Shown: positions 48,226-60,200 of the stretch, piece after piece | How the letters are laid out: every line of letters begins with the position of its first letter | Position numbering within the stretch: the stretch's first letter is position 1 | Origin: Caenorhabditis remanei | Taxonomy: Eukaryota > Nematoda > Chromadorea > Rhabditida > Rhabditidae | Length of the DNA: 64,000 nucleotides | Assembly: GCF_010183535.1 (NCBI RefSeq) | Contig: NC_071331.1 | Coordinates: forward strand, 992,001-1,056,000 | Direction: 5' to 3' | Translations under genes and position numbers: made by a program | The notes under the pieces: model-generated | Database searches by the model: none | What the model was told of the DNA's origin: nothing | The model's input: the letters and a program-made list of their open reading frames with translations, nothing else

Positions 48226-50130
48226 TCTGCCGCCTTCTTCCATAAAACCCCGTAGGTATGGGGTGACACAACTTTTGTGTCTGAATTCGTGTCACGCCTC
48301 GGTTCTCAGAGATGACTGGACCGATTTACTTGCTTTTTTTTTTGATAGCTTGGAAAGCTCTTCTATATGACGGCTTTACAGTGGTTTTTTGATTGAGCCA
48401 CTCGGAGCTGAGCTGTGAGCCGTAGAATGGAGCCAACTCGAAAATTTGGCCAAAAAAAATAAATTTTTTCAACTTCCACAGCTTCTGGCGGGATCAGTTT
48501 TTGAGTTATGACTATGAAAAGTATATAGGTTTGTAGAGGATGAGTTTGGCTAAAAAGTAAAAAAAAAATTATATTGATAACTCTTTTCAAAAAATTTTTA
48601 TGAGCGGCAAAGTGAAAAAATTCTGGAAATTTTCGAAAAAAAAAATTTTTTTTCAACTTTCATGGCTTCTGGTGGGATCAGTTTTTAAGTTATGGCTGTC
48701 AAAAGTATATAGGTTTGTAGAGGATGAATGTGGCTAAAAAGTGAAAAAAGAATTATATTGATACCTTTTTTCAAAAAATTTTTATGAGCGGCAAAGTGGA
48801 AAAATGTCGGAAATTTTGAAAATTCTCAATTTTTTCACTTTGTCTCTTATATCTCGGGTTGTGTTTGATACTTTTACTTGAAACTTACTTATTGTACGTA
48901 AAATTGGACGGGGAATCCGTTAAAATAAAAAGATTTATGATCGGAGTGACCGTTTTCCCAGGACACCCAGTCAAACACGCAAAATACACCAAAAAGGCGA
49001 CTTGCCGACACCTCCCCCCCTTTTTCTTCCGGCGCCTGTAGCGCGCGTAGTTTTGAGAAATTGTTATTTCTGACAAAAATATATGACGTAGAATAAAAAT
49101 CTGAACAAACTGATATAAAATTTGTAATACTTTTAGTGAAAAAATTTTTCAGGAGGCGTTTTTTTCCTGTTTTTTAGGGGTTTTTGGCCCGCACTGAAAA
49201 ATTTTTCCACTAAAAATGTTTTGCTTTTCTGATATGTTAGTCAGCTCGGGATTATCTAATGGAATATATAAGTTTCAGCCAAATCGGCCCGGTGGGAGCT
49301 GAGCTGTGGAGAAAACAGCTTTTGCAGTGGGTTTTCGAGCTGGGGCGCTTCTGCCGCATTTTTCTTGAGTGTTTTTGTTGGGATTGTTCTGATTTTCAAA
49401 TATGTTATTGGCATTGCAATTATCTAATGGATAAAAAAAAGATTTTCAGAAAATATTGATTTTGAGCCGAGTTACAGTGACTCAAACTTTCAAAACGCCA
49501 TAACTCGCTTCAAAGTGCAAATAGGCCTTATTTACGATTTTTTCTGTGGGAGGGTGACCTGACCCACTGCCCTTCGGCACTCTTATCGGATTCTCATCGG
49601 GGATATGGGAAGAATATTTGAATTTTGGGTCTTCTGGAAAGCGGAAAAGGTGGGGTCATGACCGGTGGTGAACTCATTGTTGACCTACTTTTTCAAAAAT
49701 ACCAAAACAAGACACTATTTTGAATAGTCATCATTTTTCTTCGCCTCCTGGGAAAGGATTATGACGTATGATGACTATTTGACCCAGTTTTGATTCCATC
49801 TCTGATAAACAACTGATGACCTACATTTTCAAATTCAAATTCACGTCAACGGCGCGCCAGCCTACAACTTCAATCAATCGTAACTCTGTTCAAAATTGCC
49901 GTAGAATGTTAATTTTTTTTGCATTCGAATTCTTTTGAAGTGTATTTTTATGCTGTTGAAACATTGCGCAGTGCTTTGTTATATACTTTTTTGTTTTCCG
50001 AGCCGCCAGTATACTTTTTCTTATTATTTTAACCGTCGGCTCACTTCTTAAAGTCCCTTTGATCAAAGCCGACAGATACAGTATATCTTATCTTCCAAAC
50101 GCAGTATACTCCATCTTATCTTTCGCGCGC

Positions 50131-50202
50131 GAGTACGCAGAAATGGTTGAGTACGCAGAAATGGTTGAGTACGCAGAAATGGTTGAGTACGCAGAATAGG
50201 TT
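50131..50202 (+). repeat. 18-bp minisatellite upstream of the Helitron gene
   Basis: Four head-to-tail copies of GAGTACGCAGAAATGGTT, the last with AATAGG. It sits about 200 bp before the start codon and recurs in each long unit (56,935-57,006 and 63,842-63,913). Possible promoter element or binding array; no direct evidence of function. Confidence 0.8.
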
Positions 50203-50407
50203 CCAAAGTCGATGTGCTCGATTCTTGGCAATACCAAATCATTATATCCCATTCGACATCGTCTTGGATGGTGACTCGAAAGCAACCTCTTCATTTTTTT
50301 TATTTTTCCACTCTATTCTTTGTGTTTCTGTCTAACTTGATAAGTGTTCTTTTTTCTGTCCGTTACAATTTTTCTCTTATTAACCTATTTCTTTTTCATT
50401 TTTCAGA

Positions 50408-53400
50408 ATGGTACGACAACGAAAGCAAACCGATGCTGAAAAAAGAGAAAAAGCCCGCGACAGGAAACGGGAACAACGACAAAAGGAAGCCGAAGAGAAA
50501 GAGCAGTCAGGAATTTCAGGAGTTCCAAAATCCAACAAACCGGGATTGAAGAATATGACCACAGAGGAATTGAAGGAATATAGACGGCTTCAAAAGAGCG
50601 AATCCCGTGCACGACAAAAGCTAGCAAAGGTCGAGGAAACAAAAGGTACTTAATTTTTGTTTGAATTTGAATACTTTTACGTGGAGCTATTTACAGATGA
50701 TGGAAAAGATGACTTCGAGGATGATACTATGGATTCAACATCAGAAGTGACCAAGAAAACAACAAAAGAAGCGGAGAAGAAACCACGGAAACGTCAAGCA
50801 GATACGTCCAAATCCAGCAACGTCCCAACACCTACTCCAAAAAAAGCGTGTACAAAGGAAATCGTCCCGCAACGTGTACCAGGAGGAAAGAAGAACTGTA
50901 AAGTTCGCATTGGACTCATCGATATTTTCGATGTCGAAACCAATGCAATTGTGGTTCCCTACTATGACGGCCACAGTTCTGAGGATATATCAGTGTATCA
51001 GAGGATGCTGACAATGTTCTCGAAATTGGATAAGACTAAAGTTGACAGTTTTAAGGAAGATTTCGACAATAATCTCCACGATAAACTGAAAAACTATGAG
51101 TCTGAACTCATTGATTGGGGCTTCCAAACTGATATTGGTACCACGAGACGAACAATTCTTGTGAAACCACCTTACCTGAAAAATGAGAAACTCACCATCC
51201 TTTCCGAGACTCACTTACGTGCTTCCTATTTGTCATGCTTGTTGACAGCCGACAAAGCGAATATTAACAGTCTTGCATTCCCTATTTTCGGAGTCCATGG
51301 ATGTTACAAAAAATCTATTGCTATTTGTCTGCAAACTGTTTTTGCATACATGGAATCAGTTAAACATACCAACTTGCAACTGATCTATTTTGTCACAGCC
51401 AATCTTGATGCGTACAATGACATTGGCGAATTTCTCTCTTACATCAGAGAATTCGACCTTACCCATTGGACGAAGGAAGGCTTATATTTTGGCTATGAAG
51501 ACCACGTTTTTGACAAATTCAAGACGAACGTCTATTACGCGACAATCCCGGGAACCGACATGACTCGAAGATGTTTCAAGCTCAGCCATGATCGCAAAAT
51601 GAACGCGAATGCGACGGACGAAGCCTTACGGAAAATCCATGCGTTGATGTTGAAACAAACTGGAATCAATGACACCGTAGGATTCAACATCTACAAGAAG
51701 TCGGCTCGCAAGGGACTTATCCAGGGAACGCAGTCAATCGAAAATGGTGCCAGCATTGACGTGGTCCCAACATTTCATAATTTGCTCGATGTGAGATTCG
51801 ATATGGAACATTTCTGTGGATCAAACAAGATGTTGCGAAAACTTTGGATTCTATCTTACTACTACATGTACTTCCAAGACATGTCAGTGGCCCAACTGCA
51901 CTACTCGCCGAAACACGAGGATTACTTACGCCGTCAACGCACTTTCCATGGGCAGAAATGGCTTCATCGACACGTGGTTCAAATGTGGAAGGACACGCTC
52001 ACAAGTGAGTTTTATTTTTTTTAATCACAAAATTTAACATTTACATTTTCCAGAAGCTCCATACAAATGCAACTGTCTTTCGACAAGCGACATTCATGAG
52101 CACCTCTCAGTGTTCATGACCCAATTGAGTCATCAAGACAACATTATCAAAAATTGGACACTCGATCGTAGATGTTTTGCCTTTTATCACGAAGATGACA
52201 TATTGGGAAGCATTGAAGCGTACCAGCCGGTGTTCATTTATGGAGATGGAAAATTCAAGTCAATGGCAGCAAGGACCTCATCTGATTTCCACAAGATTAT
52301 TGAACCTCAATTCAAGAAATGGTATGATTTACGAGAGGGAGTCTTCGTCAGACAACTCGAACGCTTGGAGCAACTGATGGCAGATACCGATTTTTGCGAG
52401 AAAGTTGGAAACGACCACATCTTGCGTTGCTATGATCCGGTTAAGTATGACAAAGAAATCGTGACTGGAGATTGTGATTCGAGAAGAAAGAAGCTGCTTG
52501 ATGCTTTAAAAGCGGCAAGTATTGCTGTTAACAACGCAACATCGGCGGAAGATCACGAACGATCAATGGAACAGTTCAAAAAGTGCGAGACTGCCGTCTT
52601 CAAACACCACAATCAACTTCATCTCAATGAAGATCTTGAGGTGGAAAAATGCCTTCGGAATCGAATGTTCCGGTTTTATGGACCAGCTATGATCGACGTT
52701 TTGCACCCAAACCCGGCCGATGATGAAGATGACATGGATTATTACATGGATGATGAAGATGACGATATGCCTGATGAGGAGCAATTGTGGGAATTCGGTG
52801 ATAAAATTTGCACTGTAGACGTCTACATTGCACGAAAGTTGGCTTCGCTCAGATTCAAAGTTATCAACGTTTCTCCATTTGCCAAATGTCACAATCCACA
52901 CGATTCTGCGTTTCCCACTTCCAATAATGCCGCCAAATATCCCGCATATATCGATATTGGAGACCGAGACGTTCCATGCCCATGGTGTGGAGCATTGAAG
53001 TTTGCTTGTGAAACATCGTGGAACTGTTGCAAGAACGGAAAAGTCTGGATTCCACCAATGAAACGTCAACCAAAACCCGTCGAAGGAGTGTTTGCGTACA
53101 AATACAGAAAACAGCTGACACAGATTAATGCTGCGTTCTCTATGGCCAGCATTCGATACAACCGTCAAGACCAGGCACCAAGAGGAATCAACACTATGAA
53201 GGTCAAAGGAGTCGTCTCGGCTCATCCTTCGGCTCTCAATGCAAAAAGTTCGGCTCCACCAAGATATGCCAATTTTATAGTTCTTCAATGTGAGAACAAG
53301 CAAATTGCCGAGGAACGAGCTAAAACATTGAAAACATCAGTCAAAAAGGATCTGGCCAGACTTTTCGAGGAAATTCAGGAGTATATGGACGAAAACAACC

Positions 53401-54506
53401 GATTGTATGAGTCCTACAAGAGCATGAAGGAGATCGAGAAGGAATTTTTGGACGCCGGACATCAAGCAGGATATCTCGGAAACGAGCAACTTCGATTCCG
53501 GATTGTGTCCCCATCTGAACTGTCCGAAGATGAGATGAAGGCTCTTCAGTTCCACAATGGAGTGTATTGCCGTCCAAGTCGGAAAGGAGATGGATACATC
53601 TCAGTTGCATTCACATGGGATGGCCACGATTCGAATATGCTGCCAAGAGGACTCGACATCTTTCCAAGGAATCCAGATCACAAAGACAAGGAGATTGAAC
53701 CGATCAGCATCTTCTCCGAATTGTGCGATGTCATGTGTTATCCACTTTTCTACCCAGATGGACTTGGAGGTTGGGGATTGAAAAAATATCCTCGCTACAC
53801 CGGAAAAAAGAGTGAAACACCAACATTCGAACAACGAATCAAAGAGCATTTGGAAATCATCAAGGAAAATGGAGAGGACCCGGACGATTACTTCGACTAC
53901 GACTTCACTACAGAATTCAAAAACATGGAAATTTCGAAATCAAATGAAAAACAAAAAAGAAGCCTGCTGACGATGACATGGACATGGATGATGACATGGA
54001 TGATGACATGGACGATGACATGGACGATGACATGGATGATGACTATCAGAAAGATGAGGCCGCCTTGAATGAAGAGGATGATCCGATGAAGTGAGTTGCT
54101 TTTTAAGTTTGACAAATAAAAATTACATTTTTTCAGCTTGGACAATGAAAAAATTTTGGCATATGGAGAACTTGAAGACATGCAAGAAAACCCATTGAAC
54201 GATGAAATCGGACAAGAACCCAACTTGATTAGAGTGGAAAGGTACGGAGAATATTATTACGTGCTGGATAAGAGCAAGAAGACAAGGGACATCCCTCTGA
54301 CTGATATGGATCCATTCGGTCCAGAAGATATTGCGACATTCAATTCTGACGGCGAGGAAGAAGAATTTTTCGATGTCAGCAATTATGTCTGGCAAACCGA
54401 ATTGGAGGAGAAAGAAGTGGAAGTTCCTGGAGAAGACGAAGAAGTTGCTGAGGGATGTGCAAAAGCCTATGAGGAATATGAGGATGGCCTCGATGACCTC
54501 GATTAA
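50408..54506 (+). pseudogene. Helitron N-terminal-type protein gene, frameshifted copy
   Basis: Exons 50408-50645, 50697-52004, 52054-54090 and 54137-54506; introns of 51, 49 and 46 bp with GT and CAG borders. The start codon follows TTTTTCAGA, a probable trans- or cis-splice acceptor. The domains are as in the copy at 57,212. In exon 3 the A run at 53,953-53,958 has six A instead of seven, which throws the acidic region (DDDMDMDDDMDD in the other copy) into a TMTWTWMM frame and ends early at 54,068. Otherwise the deduced protein is the same as the second copy. The frameshift may be real or a homopolymer sequencing error. Confidence 0.8.
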
Positions 54507-54561
54507 TTCTTTTTCAGAACATTTATTTTGTTTCTTTTTATTGTAGATTTTTAATTTGAAT

Positions 54562-54567
54562 AATAAA
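54562..54567 (+). terminator. Polyadenylation signal of Helitron gene
   Basis: AATAAA 56 bp after the stop codon, conserved in the next unit at 61,467-61,472. Confidence 0.6.
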
Positions 54568-54980
54568 ACTTAAAAAATAATAACAGCCTTTTTTTTGCAT
54601 TCAAAACATTTCTTTCCAGAGCCATCTTCTTATTACTCAACTTCCCGGGATGGCAAAAACATCAGTCAATGGAGAAACTGCCCGACACATGTGTCCCCAC
54701 AGGGTGGTAGATTTACAGTTTTGCCATCGCGGCTTCAGATGTGTCCCCACAGGGTGATAACCCACTGATAAACTTCAGAAGCTTCGCGCCTCGCGGCGCC
54801 CCAGCCTCTAAACTTCAAATCCTTATAACTCGGCTCAAAATTGTCGTAGAACCTTCATCTTACTACCATTCGAAAGCTACTGATCTCCTCTTTGCTTGGG
54901 TCACATAAAATAGAAAATCGCTCATAACTTGGTTCAAAATGGTCGTAGAACAAAAATTCAAAGCTTGCTGGGCACTGCGC

Positions 54981-55031
54981 GTGGGGCGAAGCCCCACCTA
55001 GCGGAGCGAGCCGTTAGGCTCGGGACGCTAG
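54981..55031 (+). other. Helitron 3' terminal hairpins, unit 4
   Basis: Stems at 54,981-54,997 and 54,998-55,031; CTAG at 55,028-55,031 joins directly to TCTGCC of unit 5. Confidence 0.85.
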
Positions 55032-56934
55032 TCTGCCGCCTTCTTCCATAAAACCCCGTAGGTATGGGGTGACACAACTTTTGTGTCTGAATTCGTGTCA
55101 CGCCTCGGTTCTCAGAGATGACTGGACCGATTTACTTGCTTTTTTTTTGATAGCTTGGAAAGCTCTTCTATATGACGGCTTTACAGTGGTTTTTTGATTG
55201 AGCCACTCGGAGCTGAGCTGTGAGCCGTAGAATGGAGCCAACTCGAAAATTTGGCCAAAAAAAATAAATTTTTTCAACTTCCACAGCTTCTGGCGGGATC
55301 AGTTTTTGAGTTATGACTATGAAAAGTATATAGGTTTGTAGAGGATGAGTTTGGCTAAAAAGTAAAAAAAAAATTATATTGATAACTCTTTTCAAAAAAT
55401 TTTTATGAGCGGCAAAGTGAAAAAATTCTGGAAATTTTCGAAAAAAAAAATTTTTTTTCAACTTTCATGGCTTCTGGTGGGATCAGTTTTTAAGTTATGG
55501 CTGTCAAAAGTATATAGGTTTGTAGAGGATGAATGTGGCTAAAAAGTGAAAAAAGAATTATATTGATACCTTTTTTCAAAAAATTTTTATGAGCGGCAAA
55601 GTGGAAAAATGTCGGAAATTTTGAAAATTCTCAATTTTTTCACTTTGTCTCTTATATCTCGGGTTGTGTTTGATACTTTTACTTGAAACTTACTTATTGT
55701 ACGTAAAATTGGACGGGGAATCCGTTAAAATAAAAAGATTTATGATCGGAGTGACCGTTTTCCCAGGACACCCAGTCAAACACGCAAAATACACCAAAAA
55801 GGCGACTTGCCGACACCTCCCCCCCTTTTTCTTCCGGCGCCTGTAGCGCGCGTAGTTTTGAGAAATTGTTATTTCTGACAAAAATATATGACGTAGAATA
55901 AAAATCTGAACAAACTGATATAAAATTTGTAATACTTTTAGTGAAAAAATTTTTCAGGAGGCGTTTTTTTCCTGTTTTTTAGGGGTTTTTGGCCCGCACT
56001 GAAAAATTTTTCCACTAAAAATGTTTTGCTTTTCTGATATGTTAGTCAGCTCGGGATTATCTAATGGAATATATAAGTTTCAGCCAAATCGGCCCGGTGG
56101 GAGCTGAGCTGTGGAGAAAACAGCTTTTGCAGTGGGTTTTCGAGCTGGGGCGCTTCTGCCGCATTTTTCTTGAGTGTTTTTGTTGGGATTGTTCTGATTT
56201 TCAAATATGTTATTGGCATTGCAATTATCTAATGGATAAAAAAAGATTTTCAGAAAATATTGATTTTGAGCCGAGTTACAGTGACTCAAACTTTCAAAAC
56301 GCCATAACTCGCTTCAAAGTGCAAATAGGCCTTATTTACGATTTTTTCTGTGGGAGGGTGACCTGACCCACTGCCCTTCGGCACTCTTATCGGATTCTCA
56401 TCGGGGATATGGGAAGAATATTTGAATTTTGGGTCTTCTGGAAAGCGGAAAAGGTGGGGTCATGACCGGTGGTGAACTCATTGTTGACCTACTTTTTCAA
56501 AAATACCAAAACAAGACACTATTTTGAATAGTCATCATTTTTCTTCGCCTCCTGGGAAAGGATTATGACGTATGATGACTATTTGACCCAGTTTTGATTC
56601 CATCTCTGATAAACAACTGATGACCTACATTTTCAAATTCAAATTCACGTCAACGGCGCGCCAGCCTACAACTTCAATCAATCGTAACTCTGTTCAAAAT
56701 TGCCGTAGAATGTTAATTTTTTTTGCATTCGAATTCTTTTGAAGTGTATTTTTATGCTGTTGAAACATTGCGCAGTGCTTTGTTATATACTTTTTTGTTT
56801 TCCGAGCCGCCAGTATACTTTTTCTTATTATTTTAACCGTCGGCTCACTTCTTAAAGTCCCTTTGATCAAAGCCGACAGATACAGTATATCTTATCTTCC
56901 AAACGCAGTATACTCCATCTTATCTTTCGCGCGC

Positions 56935-57006
56935 GAGTACGCAGAAATGGTTGAGTACGCAGAAATGGTTGAGTACGCAGAAATGGTTGAGTACGCAGAA
57001 TAGGTT
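56935..57006 (+). repeat. 18-bp minisatellite, unit 5
   Basis: Same four-copy GAGTACGCAGAAATGGTT array as in unit 4, with no change in copy number. Confidence 0.8.
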
Positions 57007-57211
57007 CCAAAGTCGATGTGCTCGATTCTTGGCAATACCAAATCATTATATCCCATTCGACATCGTCTTGGATGGTGACTCGAAAGCAACCTCTTCATTT
57101 TTTTTATTTTTCCACTCTATTCTTTGTGTTTCTGTCTAACTTGATAAGTGTTCTTTTTTCTGTCCGTTACAATTTTTCTCTTATTAACCTATTTCTTTTT
57201 CATTTTTCAGA

Positions 57212-60200
57212 ATGGTACGACAACGAAAGCAAACCGATGCTGAAAAAAGAGAAAAAGCCCGCGACAGGAAACGGGAACAACGACAAAAGGAAGCCGAAGA
57301 GAAAGAGCAGTCAGGAATTTCAGGAGTTCCAAAATCCAACAAACCGGGATTGAAGAATATGACCACAGAGGAATTGAAGGAATATAGACGGCTTCAAAAG
57401 AGCGAATCCCGTGCACGACAAAAGCTAGCAAAGGTCGAGGAAACAAAAGGTACTTAATTTTTGTTTGAATTTGAATACTTTTACGTGGAGCTATTTACAG
57501 ATGATGGAAAAGATGACTTCGAGGATGATACTATGGATTCAACATCAGAAGTGACCAAGAAAACAACAAAAGAAGCGGAGAAGAAACCACGGAAACGTCA
57601 AGCAGATACGTCCAAATCCAGCAACGTCCCAACACCTACTCCAAAAAAAGCGTGTACAAAGGAAATCGTCCCGCAACGTGTACCAGGAGGAAAGAAGAAC
57701 TGTAAAGTTCGCATTGGACTCATCGATATTTTCGATGTCGAAACCAATGCAATTGTGGTTCCCTACTATGACGGCCACAGTTCTGAGGATATATCAGTGT
57801 ATCAGAGGATGCTGACAATGTTCTCGAAATTGGATAAGACTAAAGTTGACAGTTTTAAGGAAGATTTCGACAATAATCTCCACGATAAACTGAAAAACTA
57901 TGAGTCTGAACTCATTGATTGGGGCTTCCAAACTGATATTGGTACCACGAGACGAACAATTCTTGTGAAACCACCTTACCTGAAAAATGAGAAACTCACC
58001 ATCCTTTCCGAGACTCACTTACGTGCTTCCTATTTGTCATGCTTGTTGACAGCCGACAAAGCGAATATTAACAGTCTTGCATTCCCTATTTTCGGAGTCC
58101 ATGGATGTTACAAAAAATCTATTGCTATTTGTCTGCAAACTGTTTTTGCATACATGGAATCAGTTAAACATACCAACTTGCAACTGATCTATTTTGTCAC
58201 AGCCAATCTTGATGCGTACAATGACATTGGCGAATTTCTCTCTTACATCAGAGAATTCGACCTTACCCATTGGACGAAGGAAGGCTTATATTTTGGCTAT
58301 GAAGACCACGTTTTTGACAAATTCAAGACGAACGTCTATTACGCGACAATCCCGGGAACCGACATGACTCGAAGATGTTTCAAGCTCAGCCATGATCGCA
58401 AAATGAACGCGAATGCGACGGACGAAGCCTTACGGAAAATCCATGCGTTGATGTTGAAACAAACTGGAATCAATGACACCGTAGGATTCAACATCTACAA
58501 GAAGTCGGCTCGCAAGGGACTTATCCAGGGAACGCAGTCAATCGAAAATGGTGCCAGCATTGACGTGGTCCCAACATTTCATAATTTGCTCGATGTGAGA
58601 TTCGATATGGAACATTTCTGTGGATCAAACAAGATGTTGCGAAAACTTTGGATTCTATCTTACTACTACATGTACTTCCAAGACATGTCAGTGGCCCAAC
58701 TGCACTACTCGCCGAAACACGAGGATTACTTACGCCGTCAACGCACTTTCCATGGGCAGAAATGGCTTCATCGACACGTGGTTCAAATGTGGAAGGACAC
58801 GCTCACAAGTGAGTTTTATTTTTTTTAATCACAAAATTTAACATTTACATTTTCCAGAAGCTCCATACAAATGCAACTGTCTTTCGACAAGCGACATTCA
58901 TGAGCACCTCTCAGTGTTCATGACCCAATTGAGTCATCAAGACAACATTATCAAAAATTGGACACTCGATCGTAGATGTTTTGCCTTTTATCACGAAGAT
59001 GACATATTGGGAAGCATTGAAGCGTACCAGCCGGTGTTCATTTATGGAGATGGAAAATTCAAGTCAATGGCAGCAAGGACCTCATCTGATTTCCACAAGA
59101 TTATTGAACCTCAATTCAAGAAATGGTATGATTTACGAGAGGGAGTCTTCGTCAGACAACTCGAACGCTTGGAGCAACTGATGGCAGATACCGATTTTTG
59201 CGAGAAAGTTGGAAACGACCACATCTTGCGTTGCTATGATCCGGTTAAGTATGACAAAGAAATCGTGACTGGAGATTGTGATTCGAGAAGAAAGAAGCTG
59301 CTTGATGCTTTAAAAGCGGCAAGTATTGCTGTTAACAACGCAACATCGGCGGAAGATCACGAACGATCAATGGAACAGTTCAAAAAGTGCGAGACTGCCG
59401 TCTTCAAACACCACAATCAACTTCATCTCAATGAAGATCTTGAGGTGGAAAAATGCCTTCGGAATCGAATGTTCCGGTTTTATGGACCAGCTATGATCGA
59501 CGTTTTGCACCCAAACCCGGCCGATGATGAAGATGACATGGATTATTACATGGATGATGAAGATGACGATATGCCTGATGAGGAGCAATTGTGGGAATTC
59601 GGTGATAAAATTTGCACTGTAGACGTCTACATTGCACGAAAGTTGGCTTCGCTCAGATTCAAAGTTATCAACGTTTCTCCATTTGCCAAATGTCACAATC
59701 CACACGATTCTGCGTTTCCCACTTCCAATAATGCCGCCAAATATCCCGCATATATCGATATTGGAGACCGAGACGTTCCATGCCCATGGTGTGGAGCATT
59801 GAAGTTTGCTTGTGAAACATCGTGGAACTGTTGCAAGAACGGAAAAGTCTGGATTCCACCAATGAAACGTCAACCAAAACCCGTCGAAGGAGTGTTTGCG
59901 TACAAATACAGAAAACAGCTGACACAGATTAATGCTGCGTTCTCTATGGCCAGCATTCGATACAACCGTCAAGACCAGGCACCAAGAGGAATCAACACTA
60001 TGAAGGTCAAAGGAGTCGTCTCGGCTCATCCTTCGGCTCTCAATGCAAAAAGTTCGGCTCCACCAAGATATGCCAATTTTATAGTTCTTCAATGTGAGAA
60101 CAAGCAAATTGCCGAGGAACGAGCTAAAACATTGAAAACATCAGTCAAAAAGGATCTGGCCAGACTTTTCGAGGAAATTCAGGAGTATATGGACGAAAAC

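Larger units (their letters stand above)
48226..55031 (+). mobile_element. Helitron unit 4, long form (6.8 kb)
   Basis: Layout: 5' noncoding region of about 1.8 kb homologous to units 1-3; a promoter-proximal stretch with four copies of an 18-bp repeat (50,131-50,202); a four-exon gene (50,408-54,506); a polyadenylation signal; a 0.45-kb 3' region with repeated TGTGTCCCCACAGGGTG words; and terminal hairpins with CTAG. It encodes no Rep nuclease or helicase, so as seen it is not autonomous unless these enzymes come from elsewhere. Confidence 0.85.

Noticed and set aside
42637..49459. Repeated 60-100-residue frames with YARYRRRKKKGGRCRQ and LPPEAVEVEKIYFF type sequence
   Set aside because: They lie in the noncoding 5' region of the Helitron units, vary in start, length and frame among units, and run opposite or overlapping to each other.
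50408..50645. First exon as a separate bZIP-like regulator (81-residue frame)
   Set aside because: The frame ends two codons after a good GT donor, and splicing to 50,697 continues the protein, so it is exon 1 of the long gene rather than a stand-alone factor.
52563..53303. 246-residue minus-strand frame
   Set aside because: It is an antisense shadow of exon 3 of the Helitron gene; the plus strand has matching domains and splice sites.
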